Positions 23,396 through 31,355 are shown, counted from the stretch's first letter. The stretch: DNA of 51,575 nucleotides from Amycolatopsis coloradensis (GCF_037997115.1 NZ_CP150484.1:8808155-8859729); one strand, 5' to 3'. Notes: generated by a model not told the origin, from the sequence alone. Numbers and translations: made by a program.

Positions 23396-24699
23396 TTCAA
23401 GAACCCTTCGTAGTTACGTTGCATCAGCTGGCTTTCGATCTGCTTCACGGTGTCGAGACCGACACCGACCATGATCAGCACAGCCGTGCCACCGAACGGG
23501 AAGTTCTGGTTGTTCCCGCTGCCGGTGACGGACAGGAAGAAGTTCGGAAGGATCGCGATGATGCCCAGGTACAGCGAGCCCGGCAGGGTGATCCGGCCGA
23601 GGACGTAGCTGAGGTACTCCGCGGTGGGTCGGCCCGGGCGGATACCCGGGATGAAGCCACCGAACTTCTTCATTTCTTCCGCACGCTCGTCCACGTTGAA
23701 CGTGATCGTGATGTAGAAGTACGTGAAGAAGATGATCAACGCGAAGTACAGCAGGACGTGCGCCCAGCTGGACTGGTTGACGATGTAGTTCTGGATGAAG
23801 ACCTGCCAGCCCGCGTTGCTGTTGGCGTCACCGACGAGGCGGCTGATCAGGTCCGGCAGGTAGAGCAGCGACGAGGCGAAGATGACCGGGATGACACCGG
23901 CCTGGTTCACCTTGATCGGCAGGTAGGTCGAGGTCCCGCCGTACATACGGCGGCCGATCATGCGCTTGGCGTACTGCACCGGGATCCGGCGCTGGCCCTG
24001 CTCGACGAAGATGACGCTGGCGATGATCACCAGGCCGAACACACAGATCAGGGTGAAGACCACCGGGCCGGCGCTGCTGAGGATGTTGCCACCCTCGATC
24101 GGGATGCGGGCCGCGATGTTCAGGAAGATGAGGACGGACATGCCGTTGCCGACGCCGCGCTCGGTGATCAGCTCACCCAGCCACATCATGACGGCGGTAC
24201 CGGCGGTCATCGTGATGACGATGATGGCCAGCGTGTAGACGCTGTTGTCCGGGATGATCGCGGTGTCGCACTGCGGGAAGAGCTGCTTGCGGTCGGCGAG
24301 TGCCACCACACCGGTCGCCTGCAGGATCGCGAGGGCGATCGTCAGGTACCGGGTGTACTGGGTCAGCTTGCCCTGGCCGGCCTGGCCTTCTTTCTTCAGT
24401 TCCTCGAACCGCGGGATGACCACGGTGAGAAGCTGGACGATGATGCTCGCCGTGATGTACGGCATGATGCCGGTCGAGAACAGCGACAGCTGCAGCAGTG
24501 CACCGCCACTGAACAGGTTCAGCAGCTGATAGACGCCCTCCTGCGACCCGGTCTCCGTGCATTGCTGCACGGCGGAATACGAGATGCCCGGGGCCGGGAT
24601 GGTGGCACCGATTCGGTAGACCGCGACGATGGCTAGCGTGAACAGGATCTTCTTACGTAGATCCGGCGTCGCTAGAGCCGAGCGGAAGGCGCTGAGCAC
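23392..24699 (-). CDS. secY: Preprotein translocase channel SecY
   Basis: 435 aa from a GTG at 24699 (MLSAFRSALATPDLRKKILF) with GAGGAGG 8 bp upstream; the open frame reaching 24813 is upstream noise. Ten membrane helices. Plug and lateral-gate segments are recognisable (PGISYSAVQQC; LLNLFSGGALLQLSLFSTGI; GVGNGMSVLIFLNI), with the cytosolic loops RRIPVQYAKRMIGRR and KKFGGFIPGIRPGRPT. Heads the secY-adk-map unit. It is separated from rplO by two unrelated genes, an unusual arrangement. Confidence 0.99.
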   Translation of the reverse strand: MLSAFRSALATPDLRKKILFTLAIVAVYRIGATIPAPGISYSAVQQCTETGSQEGVYQLLNLFSGGALLQLSLFSTGIMPYITASIIVQLLTVVIPRFEELKKEGQAGQGKLTQYTRYLTIALAILQATGVVALADRKQLFPQCDTAIIPDNSVYTLAIIVITMTAGTAVMMWLGELITERGVGNGMSVLIFLNIAARIPIEGGNILSSAGPVVFTLICVFGLVIIASVIFVEQGQRRIPVQYAKRMIGRRMYGGTSTYLPIKVNQAGVIPVIFASSLLYLPDLISRLVGDANSNAGWQVFIQNYIVNQSSWAHVLLYFALIIFFTYFYITITFNVDERAEEMKKFGGFIPGIRPGRPTAEYLSYVLGRITLPGSLYLGIIAILPNFFLSVTGSGNNQNFPFGGTAVLIMVGVGLDTVKQIESQLMQRNYEGFLK

Positions 24700-24978
24700 G
24701 CGGGGAACCTCCTCGGCGTCGTCGGCTGTCTTACCGACGATCGGCTTGGCCGGCCTGGGGCCGGCGGGAACACACAGCTTTCTGGCACAAGCCAGGAACG
24801 CTTCGGGGCACACTCGTCCCGAAGCGTGTCGCCGACTCTAACAGCTTCACGGGGCGTGTCCGCAGTGCGTGTGGGTTTTCCGGACGAAGGTTGGTCCGCG
24901 GGGTTGATCGACTGCCGCTTCTCGCTCCGGAACCTTGACAGATCGCCTTGCCGTTCCTCACTTTTCCGGCCACCGGAT
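24700..24978 (-). promoter_or_regulatory. secY upstream region
   Basis: About 280 bp between secY and the palindrome after the LysE-type gene. It must contain a secY promoter, because the upstream genes are not the usual rplO operon. No gene seen. A 10-bp inverted repeat lies at 24798-24827. Confidence 0.5.
24798..24827 (-). promoter_or_regulatory. Inverted repeat in the secY leader
   Basis: 10-bp perfect arms ACGCTTCGGG and CCCGAAGCGT separated by 10 bases, about 100 bp upstream of the secY start. Could be an RNA hairpin in the leader or an operator. No T-tract follows on the secY strand. Confidence 0.45.
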
Positions 24979-25000
24979 CGCACTTAGCCCGCTGAACGCA
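24979..25000. repeat. Dispersed palindrome, copy 16
   Basis: CGCACTTAGC, CC, GCTGAACGCA preceded by GAT; 6 bp downstream of the LysE-type gene stop. Confidence 0.88.
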
Positions 25001-25006
25001 CCGTGA

Positions 25007-25639
25007 TCAGGAGCCCGAAGTGGCGAGCGCGCCCGCCATGCCGAGGAGCACGACGCCGGTGCCGCGGTCGACGTTCCGAGTCGCCCGGCGGGACAACCGG
25101 AGCGACTTCACGAGCGCGCCCGCACAGACGTAGGTCGCGCCTGCCACGAACTCGGCGAGCAGGTAGACGGTGCCGAGAATCGCGATCTGGGCGAGGAAGG
25201 AGCCGTGAGCTGCGTCGATGAACTGAGGTACGAACGCCGTGAAGATGAGGATCGCCTTCGGATTCGTGATCGCGACGACGAATTCCTTCCTCGCGATCCG
25301 GAGCGCGGGTACGGATTCAGTGCCTCGCGGCGCCTGGACCAGCGCGGTGCCGCCGGCACGGAACGTCGACCACAGCAGGCGCCCGCCGATCCAGACCAGG
25401 TAGGCGACGCCGGCCCATTTGATCACTGTGAGTGCAAGTTCCGAAGCCGCGAGGAGCTGTCCAAGTCCGGCGGCGACGGCCGTGATCAGCACCGTGAATG
25501 CGGCCAATCGGCCTAACAGTCCGGCGAGCCCTTTCCAGGCCCCCTGTGTCATGCCGTGGTGCATGCCGAGCAGATTGTTCGCCCCTGGCGTAAAAGCCAC
25601 GAGGACCGCCGCTCCGAAAAAGACCACCGCCCAAGTCAT
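25007..25639 (-). CDS. LysE/RhtB family amino acid exporter
   Basis: 210 aa, ATG start with AAGGAGGGG upstream. About six hydrophobic helices, with the family hallmarks FTPGANNLLGMHHGMTQG in the first helix region, WAGVAYLVWIGGRLLW, and TNPKAILIFTAFVPQF. Exports amino acids or related small molecules; the substrate cannot be read from sequence. It lies between secY and rplO with one membrane protein and palindromes on both sides, so it looks like part of an inserted cassette. Confidence 0.93.
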   Translation of the reverse strand: MTWAVVFFGAAVLVAFTPGANNLLGMHHGMTQGAWKGLAGLLGRLAAFTVLITAVAAGLGQLLAASELALTVIKWAGVAYLVWIGGRLLWSTFRAGGTALVQAPRGTESVPALRIARKEFVVAITNPKAILIFTAFVPQFIDAAHGSFLAQIAILGTVYLLAEFVAGATYVCAGALVKSLRLSRRATRNVDRGTGVVLLGMAGALATSGS

Positions 25640-25676
25640 CGGCCCCTCCTTTCCCCACTGTATCGGCGACCGCGAG

Positions 25677-25698
25677 AGCGTTTAGCGGGCTAATCGCG
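25677..25698. repeat. Dispersed palindrome, copy 17 (supplies a stop codon)
   Basis: AGCGTTTAGC, GG, GCTAATCGCG. On the minus strand its GAT TAG is the end of the neighbouring membrane protein gene. Confidence 0.93.
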
Positions 25699-26478
25699 CT
25701 CTTTCGCACCAGGATCCGGCGGAGGCGCGAAGGCCGAATAGTCCGGTTTCTCCGGCTGAGGCTCCGGTGGGAGCACCGTGATGGAGATGCCGTCCTTCGG
25801 TGTGGGCATGTCCGCGAGACTCGGGTTGCCACTCACCGGGACTTCGTCGTCCTGGACGCGGTGGCTCATGACGGCCGCGCCCGCCGCGGCGACGACCGCG
25901 GCGAAGAGAGCCCACATACCTGACTCGAGAGTCAGGGTCACCGTGATGTCGTCTCCCAGCTGACGGCCAGTCCCCAGCGTGGCGACGCTGCTGACCACTC
26001 CGGCGAGGAACACCGCCGCGATAGTGGTGAGCCACCTGTCCAAAGTGCCCGGACGTCGACGCCCGGCGACGCGCGTGCTGACGACCGTGGCCGCCAGAAG
26101 GAGCGCCGCGGCGACCAGGAGCGGGATACCGATAGGCGACGTCGACGTGGTGAAGGCAGGCTGGCCGCTCTGATAAGCCGTCGTGTCCCACGCACCCTGT
26201 ACGAACACGATCATGATCTGTTCGCTGAGGTCGAAGCCGAACCGATGTTCGGTCTTGAAGTGCGGGAAGAAGCAGCCTACGAGGGTCAGCACCAGGGCCA
26301 AGGCGGCCAAGCCCGCTGCGACGAGCCTGCGGGGCTCGAGCCGGCCGGACCGCACCGGTTCGTCCGCGGGATCCATGGGCCCTGAAACCGATATGTCCAT
26401 CGGCGGGGCATCCGGCTGCTGGAAGGGCTGCGGATCCTGCCCGGGAGGTATGGCCACCTGGCGATCCTTCCAGCTCAT
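25690..26478 (-). CDS. Membrane protein of unknown function
   Basis: 262 aa from the ATG at 26478 (MSWKDRQVAIPPGQ) with GGAAGG just upstream; a GTG at 26493 would add five residues. A Pro-rich cytosolic start is followed by four hydrophobic helices (LVAAGLAALALVLTLVGCFF; IPLLVAAALLLAATVVSTRV; WLTTIAAVFLAGVVSSVATL; MWALFAAVVAAAGAAVMSH) and a Pro-rich, acidic tail. The extracytoplasmic loop after helix 1 contains EHRFGFDLSEQIMIVF. No known family. The stop codon lies inside palindrome copy 17, giving the C-terminus KERD. Confidence 0.85.
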   Translation of the reverse strand: MSWKDRQVAIPPGQDPQPFQQPDAPPMDISVSGPMDPADEPVRSGRLEPRRLVAAGLAALALVLTLVGCFFPHFKTEHRFGFDLSEQIMIVFVQGAWDTTAYQSGQPAFTTSTSPIGIPLLVAAALLLAATVVSTRVAGRRRPGTLDRWLTTIAAVFLAGVVSSVATLGTGRQLGDDITVTLTLESGMWALFAAVVAAAGAAVMSHRVQDDEVPVSGNPSLADMPTPKDGISITVLPPEPQPEKPDYSAFAPPPDPGAKERD

Positions 26479-26515
26479 TCCCCCTTCCGCCACGCCCGCA
26501 GCCTGACGGCCGACC

Positions 26516-26537
26516 TGCGTTTCGCGGGCTAATCGCG
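26516..26537. repeat. Dispersed palindrome, copy 18 (first of a phased array of four)
   Basis: TGCGTTTCGC, GG, GCTAATCGCG flanked by GACC and ATCTG. Confidence 0.93.
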
Positions 26538-26571
26538 ATCTGGGCGGTCGGCACCTGGGCGACCGGCGGAG

Positions 26572-26593
26572 CGCGTTTAGCCCGCGAAACGCA
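26572..26593. repeat. Dispersed palindrome, copy 19 (array of four)
   Basis: CGCGTTTAGC, CC, GCGAAACGCA then GGTC; 56 bp start-to-start from copy 18. Confidence 0.93.
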
Positions 26594-26627
26594 GGTCGGG
26601 GGCCGGAAGGGCCGTCTGCGCACGGAT

Positions 26628-26649
26628 CGCGATTAGGGGGCTAAACGCA
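26628..26649. repeat. Dispersed palindrome, copy 20 (array of four)
   Basis: CGCGATTAGG, GG, GCTAAACGCA flanked by GAT and GGTC; 56 bp from copy 19. Confidence 0.93.
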
Positions 26650-26684
26650 GGTCTGCGCGCGAGCGCCGGGCCCAGGGGCCAGAT

Positions 26685-26706
26685 CGCGATTAGCCCGCGA
26701 AACGCA
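26685..26706. repeat. Dispersed palindrome, copy 21 (array of four)
   Basis: CGCGATTAGC, CC, GCGAAACGCA flanked by AGAT and AGTG; 57 bp from copy 20 and 27 bp before the rplO-operon terminator. Confidence 0.93.
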
Positions 26707-26733
26707 AGTGCCGCCGGGCGAAGGGTGCGCAAG

Positions 26734-26770
26734 CGAAAGGCCCGCCGGGCGGAGCCGGGCGGGCCTTTCG
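26734..26770 (-). terminator. Terminator of the S10/spc ribosomal protein operon
   Basis: 13-bp perfect stem (26734-26746 with 26758-26770, arm CGAAAGGCCCGCC) with an 11-base loop, 20 bp downstream of the rplO stop. No long T-tract, as is frequent in this group. Confidence 0.8.
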
Positions 26771-26790
26771 GTGAAGCGAGCGAAGAAAGC

Positions 26791-27237
26791 TCAGAGCGTG
26801 GTGGCGGAGCCACCGGCAGCGGAGAGCTTCTCCTTGGCGGAGCCGGAGAAAGCGTCGGCGGTGACGTCCAGCTTGACGCCGTTCACGTCGCCGTTGCCGA
26901 GCACCTTCACGAGCTTGCCCTTGCGGACCAGACCGTTCGCGACGAGCTCCTCGGCGCCGACCTTGCCACCCTCCGGGAAGACGCGGGCGATGTCGCCCAC
27001 GTTCACCGGCTGGTACTCGGTGCGGAACCGGTTCTTGAAGCCGCGCAGCTTCGGCAGCCGCATGTGGATGGGCATCTGCCCACCCTCGAAACCGGCGGGC
27101 ACGTTCTTCCGGGCCTTGGTGCCCTTGGTACCGCGACCGGCGGTCTTGCCCTTCGAGCCCTCACCACGGCCGACGCGGATCTTGTCGCGCTTCGCGCCCG
27201 GAGCCGGACGAAGGTGGTGGATCTTGATGGCAGTCAT
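26791..27237 (-). CDS. rplO: 50S ribosomal protein uL15
   Basis: 148 aa: IKIHHLRPAPGAKRDKIRVG, the glycine-rich GRGEGSKGKTAGRGTKGTK and the C-terminal GAKE/L-type fold ending in a short Ala/Thr tail. Its ATG overlaps the rpmD stop (ATGA). Last gene of the spc operon here. secY, normally next, is about 2.1 kb away. Confidence 0.99.
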   Translation of the reverse strand: MTAIKIHHLRPAPGAKRDKIRVGRGEGSKGKTAGRGTKGTKARKNVPAGFEGGQMPIHMRLPKLRGFKNRFRTEYQPVNVGDIARVFPEGGKVGAEELVANGLVRKGKLVKVLGNGDVNGVKLDVTADAFSGSAKEKLSAAGGSATTL

Positions 27238-27419
27238 GCCTTGACCTCCTCGACCTCCACCAGGTGGCGGACGGTGTGGATAAGGCCGCGCACCTCGGGA
27301 GTGTCATCACGCACGACGCTCTGGCGGATCTTGCGCAGCCCGAGGGTGCGCAGCGACTCGCGGTGAGCGTGCTTCGTGCCGATCTTGCTCTTGACCTGGG
27401 TCACCTTGAGCTGAGTCAT
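27234..27419 (-). CDS. rpmD: 50S ribosomal protein uL30
   Basis: 61 aa, the normal bacterial length: MTQLKVTQVKSKIGTKHAHR then ESLRTLGLRKIRQSVVRDDT and PEVRGLIHTVRHLVEVEEV. Starts one base after the rpsE stop and overlaps rplO by 4 bp. Confidence 0.99.
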   Translation of the reverse strand: MTQLKVTQVKSKIGTKHAHRESLRTLGLRKIRQSVVRDDTPEVRGLIHTVRHLVEVEEVKA

Positions 27420-27420
27420 G

Positions 27421-28065
27421 TCAGACCCCCTGGCCCGCGCGCTGGCGCAGCATCCGAGCCGGCGCGACGTCCTCGAGCGGGAGACCGCGGCGGGCCGCGA
27501 CCTCTTCGGGACGCTGCAGACCCTTCAGGGCCGCCACGGTCGCGTGCACGATGTTGATCGCGTTGTCGGAGCCGAGCGACTTCGACAGCACGTCGTGGAC
27601 GCCCGCGCACTCCAGCACCGCGCGCACCGGGCCACCGGCGATGACACCGGTACCGGCCGAAGCCGGACGGAGCAGCACGACACCGGCGGCTTCCTCACCC
27701 TGGATCGGGTGGGGGATGGTGCCGGCGACGCGGGGAACGCGGAAGAAGTTCTTCTTCGCTTCCTCGACGCCCTTGGCGATGGCCGCGGGAACTTCCTTGG
27801 CCTTGCCGTAGCCGACGCCGACCTGACCGTCGCCGTCACCGACGACCACCAGGGCGGTGAAGCTGAAGCGACGACCACCCTTGACGACCTTGGCGACGCG
27901 GTTGATCGTCACGACCTTCTCGAGGTGCGGGGTCTTTTCCTGGCCGGCCCCGCCACGGCCGCTGTCGCGCCGGTCACGGCGGTCGCGACGGTCATTGCGG
28001 TCGTTGCCGCCCTGCCCGCCGGGTCCACCCTGGCCACCGCCGAATTGCCGTGTACGTCCCGGCAT
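27421..28065 (-). CDS. rpsE: 30S ribosomal protein uS5
   Basis: 214 aa from the ATG 28065 (MPGRTRQFGGGQGGPGGQGG) with GGAAGGAAAG upstream. An actinobacterial Gly/Asp/Arg-rich N-terminal extension (~45 residues) precedes the double-stranded-RNA-type domain (HLEKVVTINRVAKVVKGGRR, FSFTALVVVGDGDGQVGVGY) and the C-terminal domain (GTGVIAGGPVRAVLECAGV). The loop that determines spectinomycin response (VVKGGRRFSF) looks wild type. Confidence 0.99.
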   Translation of the reverse strand: MPGRTRQFGGGQGGPGGQGGNDRNDRRDRRDRRDSGRGGAGQEKTPHLEKVVTINRVAKVVKGGRRFSFTALVVVGDGDGQVGVGYGKAKEVPAAIAKGVEEAKKNFFRVPRVAGTIPHPIQGEEAAGVVLLRPASAGTGVIAGGPVRAVLECAGVHDVLSKSLGSDNAINIVHATVAALKGLQRPEEVAARRGLPLEDVAPARMLRQRAGQGV

Positions 28066-28099
28066 CAGGCTTTCCTTCCATTCACGAGCATCTGCTGCA

Positions 28100-28498
28100 T
28101 CAGAACTCCAACCCCGCCTCACGCGCGGCGTCGGCGAGCGCCGCGATGCGGCCGTGGTAGGCGTTGCCACCACGGTCGAACACCACGGTCGAGACACCGG
28201 CGTTCTTGGCGCGGGCGGCGACGAGTTCCCCGACCTTGGCGGCCTTGGCCTTCTTGTCGCCTTCCAGCGCGCGGACGTCCGCCTCGAGGGTGGACGCCGA
28301 CGCCAGGGTCTTGCCGGCGAGGTCGTCGATCAGCTGCACGGCGATGTGCCGCGACGAACGCTTGACGACCAGGCGCGGACGCTGGTCCGTGCCGTTGATC
28401 TTCTTGCGAAGGCGGAAGTGCCGACGGGCCTTCGCGACGCGGCGGCGGGTCGAGATGTCCTTGCCGACCGGCTTGCGCTTCGTAGTCGTGTCGCTCAT
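28100..28498 (-). CDS. rplR: 50S ribosomal protein uL18
   Basis: 132 aa from the ATG 28498 (MSDTTTKRKPVGKDISTRRR), 2 bp after the rplF stop; a GTG at 28504 overlapping that stop is the alternative. Core motif RLVVKRSSRHIAVQLIDD and end FDRGGNAYHGRIAALADAAR. Binds 5S rRNA. Confidence 0.98.
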   Translation of the reverse strand: MSDTTTKRKPVGKDISTRRRVAKARRHFRLRKKINGTDQRPRLVVKRSSRHIAVQLIDDLAGKTLASASTLEADVRALEGDKKAKAAKVGELVAARAKNAGVSTVVFDRGGNAYHGRIAALADAAREAGLEF

Positions 28499-28500
28499 GA

Positions 28501-29040
28501 TCACTTACCCGTCTTTCCGACCTTGCGGCGGATCTTCTCACCCTCGTAGCGCAGGCCCTTGCCCTTGTACGGGTCCGGGCGGCGCAGCTTGCGGATGACC
28601 GCGGCGATCTGGCCGACCTTCTGCTTGTCGATGCCCGAGACCGAGAACCGGGTGGGGGTCTCGACCTTGAAGGTGATGCCTTCCGGGGCCTCGATCTTCA
28701 CCGGGTGGCTGTAGCCGAGGGCGAACTCGAGGTCCGAGCCCTTGGCCTGCACGCGGTAACCGACACCGTGGATCTCGAGCTTCTTCTCGTAGCCCTCGGT
28801 CACACCGACGACGAGGTTGTTGACCAGCGTCCGGGTGAGACCGTGCAGGGCACGGCTGGTGCGCTCCTCGTCGGGTCGCTTCACCTCGAGAGTGCCGTTC
28901 TCGGCCTTCTCGACGGTGATCGGCTCGGCGATGGTGTGCTCAAGGGTGCCCTTGGGCCCCTTGACCTTGATCTGCTGACCGTCGATGGTCACCTCGACCC
29001 CGGAGGGGACGGCGACCGGCAGCTTTCCAATGCGTGACAT
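28501..29040 (-). CDS. rplF: 50S ribosomal protein uL6
   Basis: 179 aa, ATG 29040 with GGAAGGGGG upstream. Two duplicated domains: MSRIGKLPVAVPSGVEVTID with VKGPKGTLEH, and the C-terminal GYSHPVKIEAPEGI with RRPDPYKGKGLRYEGE. Near the factor-binding region of the large subunit. Confidence 0.99.
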   Translation of the reverse strand: MSRIGKLPVAVPSGVEVTIDGQQIKVKGPKGTLEHTIAEPITVEKAENGTLEVKRPDEERTSRALHGLTRTLVNNLVVGVTEGYEKKLEIHGVGYRVQAKGSDLEFALGYSHPVKIEAPEGITFKVETPTRFSVSGIDKQKVGQIAAVIRKLRRPDPYKGKGLRYEGEKIRRKVGKTGK

Positions 29041-29056
29041 GTCTTTGCCCCCTTCC

Positions 29057-29455
29057 TTACCAGACGTAGGCGAGGACTTCGCCGCCCACGCTGTTTCGCT
29101 TGGCCTGACGGTCGGTCTGGAGGCCGGACGACGTCGAGATGATCGCGACGCCGAGGCCACCGAGAACCGACGGCAGTTCGGTCGATTTTGCGTAGACCCG
29201 CAGGCCGGGCTTGGACACGCGGCGGAGGCCGGCGATGCTGCGCTCACGGTTGGGGCCGTACTTCAGCTCCACGACGAGGTTCTTGTGCTTCTCGCCCGGC
29301 TCGTCGCGGTAGCCCGAGATGTAACCCTCGCGCTTGAGGATCTCGGCGATGTTCGCCTTGATCTTCGAGTGGGGAAGCACGACCTCGTCGTGGTACGCCG
29401 AGTTCGCGTTACGCAGACGGGTCAAGAAGTCTGCGATGGGGTCGGTCATCGTCAT
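29057..29455 (-). CDS. rpsH: 30S ribosomal protein uS8
   Basis: 132 aa: MTMTDPIADFLTRLRNANSA, the middle region ILKREGYISGYRD, and the C-terminal GGLGVAIISTSSGLQTDRQA. Central 16S rRNA binder and regulator of the spc operon in E. coli. An 80-bp gap with a small hairpin (GCAGGG arms) separates it from rpsN. Confidence 0.99.
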   Translation of the reverse strand: MTMTDPIADFLTRLRNANSAYHDEVVLPHSKIKANIAEILKREGYISGYRDEPGEKHKNLVVELKYGPNRERSIAGLRRVSKPGLRVYAKSTELPSVLGGLGVAIISTSSGLQTDRQAKRNSVGGEVLAYVW

Positions 29456-29535
29456 GGTGACCTGTCAACCTTTCTCGCCCTGGTTCCCTGCGGTACGTGC
29501 AGGGCCTGTGGCGAAGTGGGAGTTAAAAAAGACTC

Positions 29536-29721
29536 TTACCAGCTGGACTTGCGGACGCCGGGCAGCTCGCCCGCGTGTGCCATCTCGCGAAGGCAGATCC
29601 GGCAGAGCCCGAACTTGCGGAACACCGAGTGCGGGCGACCGCACCGCTGGCAACGCGTGTAACCGCGAACCTTGAACTTCGGCGTCTTCGCGGCCTTGTG
29701 GACCAGTGCTTTCTTGGCCAT
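29536..29721 (-). CDS. rpsN: 30S ribosomal protein uS14, zinc (type Z) form
   Basis: 61 aa from the ATG 29721 (MAKKALVHKAAKTPKFKVRG). The zinc-binding pattern CQRC ... CRIC is intact, so this is the housekeeping Zn form rather than the longer Zn-free paralog. Begins 4 bp after rplE. Confidence 0.99.
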   Translation of the reverse strand: MAKKALVHKAAKTPKFKVRGYTRCQRCGRPHSVFRKFGLCRICLREMAHAGELPGVRKSSW

Positions 29722-29725
29722 CGAC

Positions 29726-30289
29726 TCAGTTCTCCTTGAACGGGAAGCCGAGCTTGCGAAGCAGCGCGCGGCCCTCGTCGTCGGTGTTGGCGGTGGTGAC
29801 GACAGTGACGTCCATACCGCGCGGGCGGTCGATGGCGTCCGGGTCGATCTCGTGGAACATGGACTGCTCGTTGAGACCGAACGTGTAGTTGCCGTTGCCG
29901 TCGAACTGCTTCGGCGAAAGCCCGCGGAAGTCACGGATACGCGGCAGCGCGATGGTCAGCAGCCGGTCGAGGAACTCCCACATCCGGTCGCCGCGCAGCG
30001 TGACGCGCGCGCCGATCGGCTGGCCCTCACGCAGCTTGAACTGCGCGATGGACTTACGAGCCTTGCGAACCTCGGGCTTCTGCCCGGTGATCGCGGCCAG
30101 GTCGCGGATGGCGCCTTCGATCAGCTTGCTGTCACGGGCGGCGTCACCGACACCCATGTTCACGACGACCTTGACGACGCCCGGGATCTGGTGGACGTTC
30201 TCGAAGGAGAACTCCTGCTGGAGCTGCCCCTTGATCTCCTCGCGGTACCGCACCTTGAGGCGCGGGGCGATCTTCTCTGCGGTGGTCAT
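29726..30289 (-). CDS. rplE: 50S ribosomal protein uL5
   Basis: 187 aa: APRLKVRYREEIKGQLQQEF, the P-site loop GQKPEVRKARKSIAQFKLRE and GARVTLRGDRMWEFLDRL, ending LLRKLGFPFKEN. Binds 5S rRNA and contacts P-site tRNA. 2 bp from the rplX stop. Confidence 0.99.
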   Translation of the reverse strand: MTTAEKIAPRLKVRYREEIKGQLQQEFSFENVHQIPGVVKVVVNMGVGDAARDSKLIEGAIRDLAAITGQKPEVRKARKSIAQFKLREGQPIGARVTLRGDRMWEFLDRLLTIALPRIRDFRGLSPKQFDGNGNYTFGLNEQSMFHEIDPDAIDRPRGMDVTVVTTANTDDEGRALLRKLGFPFKEN

Positions 30290-30291
30290 GA

Positions 30292-30606
30292 TCAGATGTC
30301 CTTACCGTTCCGGCGCGAGACCCGGACCTTCTTGCCGTCCTCGCCGATGCGGTAGCCCACCCGGGTCGGCTTGCCGTCGGAGTCGACGACCATCACGTTC
30401 GAGACGTGGATGGGCGCTTCCTGCGTGACGATGCCGCCGGACTGCGCGCCGCGCTGGGTCTGGGAGATCCGCGTGTGCTTCTTGATCCGGTTCACGCCCT
30501 CGACCAGCACGCGCTCGCGCTCGGGGTAGGCCTGGATGACCTTGCCCTTGGCACCCTTGTCCTTGCCGGCGATGACGACGACCGTGTCGCCCTTCTTCAC
30601 CTTCAT
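30292..30606 (-). CDS. rplX: 50S ribosomal protein uL24
   Basis: 104 aa with the KOW motif at the start (MKVKKGDTVVVIAGKDKGAK) and HVSNVMVVDSDGKPTRVGYR near the end. One of the first proteins to bind 23S rRNA. 3 bp after rplN. Confidence 0.99.
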   Translation of the reverse strand: MKVKKGDTVVVIAGKDKGAKGKVIQAYPERERVLVEGVNRIKKHTRISQTQRGAQSGGIVTQEAPIHVSNVMVVDSDGKPTRVGYRIGEDGKKVRVSRRNGKDI

Positions 30607-30609
30607 GCT

Positions 30610-30978
30610 CTACAACACCTCCGGCGCGAGCGAAATGATCTTCATGAACTTTCGGTCGCGCAGCTCGCGGCCGACCGGCCCGAAGATGCGGGTGCCGCGG
30701 GGCTCATTGTCGTTCTTGATGAGCACAGCAGCGTTCTCGTCGAAGCGGATGTAAGAACCGTCCGGACGACGGCGCTCCTTGCGCGTGCGAACGATGACGG
30801 CCTTGACGACGTCACCCTTCTTCACGCCGGCGGCCGGCATGGCGTCCTTCACGGTGGCGACGATGATGTCGCCGATGCCCGCGTAGCGCCGCCCCGAGCC
30901 ACCGAGAACGCGGATGCAAAGGATCTCCTTCGCGCCCGTGTTGTCGGCAACCCGAAGCCGCGACTCCTGCTGGATCAC
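30610..30978 (-). CDS. rplN: 50S ribosomal protein uL14
   Basis: 122 aa, GTG start: MIQQESRLRVADNTGAKEIL, RRYAGIGDIIVATVKDAMPA, and ENAAVLIKNDNEPRGTRIFG. Forms an intersubunit bridge. Separated from rpsQ by 95 bp, the largest gap inside the operon apart from start regions, so a secondary control point is possible. Confidence 0.99.
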   Translation of the reverse strand: MIQQESRLRVADNTGAKEILCIRVLGGSGRRYAGIGDIIVATVKDAMPAAGVKKGDVVKAVIVRTRKERRRPDGSYIRFDENAAVLIKNDNEPRGTRIFGPVGRELRDRKFMKIISLAPEVL

Positions 30979-31073
30979 GTCTACTCCTGTATGTCGCGCT
31001 GGTTCTCGCGTTCATCTTTCGATGTTTCAGCCGCGAGCCTTGCGGAACTAAGGGACTCCTTGAAGAGCCCTAC

Positions 31074-31355
31074 TTACTTGGCCTTCTCCACGATCTGCAC
31101 CAGACGCCAGCGCTTGGTCGCCGACAGCGGGCGGGTCTCCATCAGGGTGACCCGGTCGCCGACGCCCGCCTCGTTGTTCTCGTCGTGCACCTTGACCTTG
31201 CTGGTGCTGCGGAGAACCTTGGCGTAACGACGGTGCTTCTTGCGGTCTTCGAGCTCGACCACGATCGTCTTGTTCATCTTGTCCGAGACGACGTAACCCT
31301 CACGGACCTTGCGGTCGTTGCGGGGGGCCGCCTCAGCGTTGGGCTGCTCGCTCAT
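31074..31355 (-). CDS. rpsQ: 30S ribosomal protein uS17
   Basis: 93 aa: REGYVVSDKMNKTIVVELED, HRRYAKVLRSTSKVKVHDEN and DRVTLMETRPLSATKRWRLV. ATG overlaps the rpmC stop by 4 bp. An N-terminal extension of ~20 charged residues is typical for actinobacteria. Confidence 0.99.
   Translation of the reverse strand: MSEQPNAEAAPRNDRKVREGYVVSDKMNKTIVVELEDRKKHRRYAKVLRSTSKVKVHDENNEAGVGDRVTLMETRPLSATKRWRLVQIVEKAK

Noticed and set aside
26516..26706. CRISPR-like look of the repeat array (22-bp repeats, 34-35-bp spacers)
   Set aside because: Repeats are fully palindromic, vary in sequence and orientation, occur singly elsewhere, and no cas gene is present.
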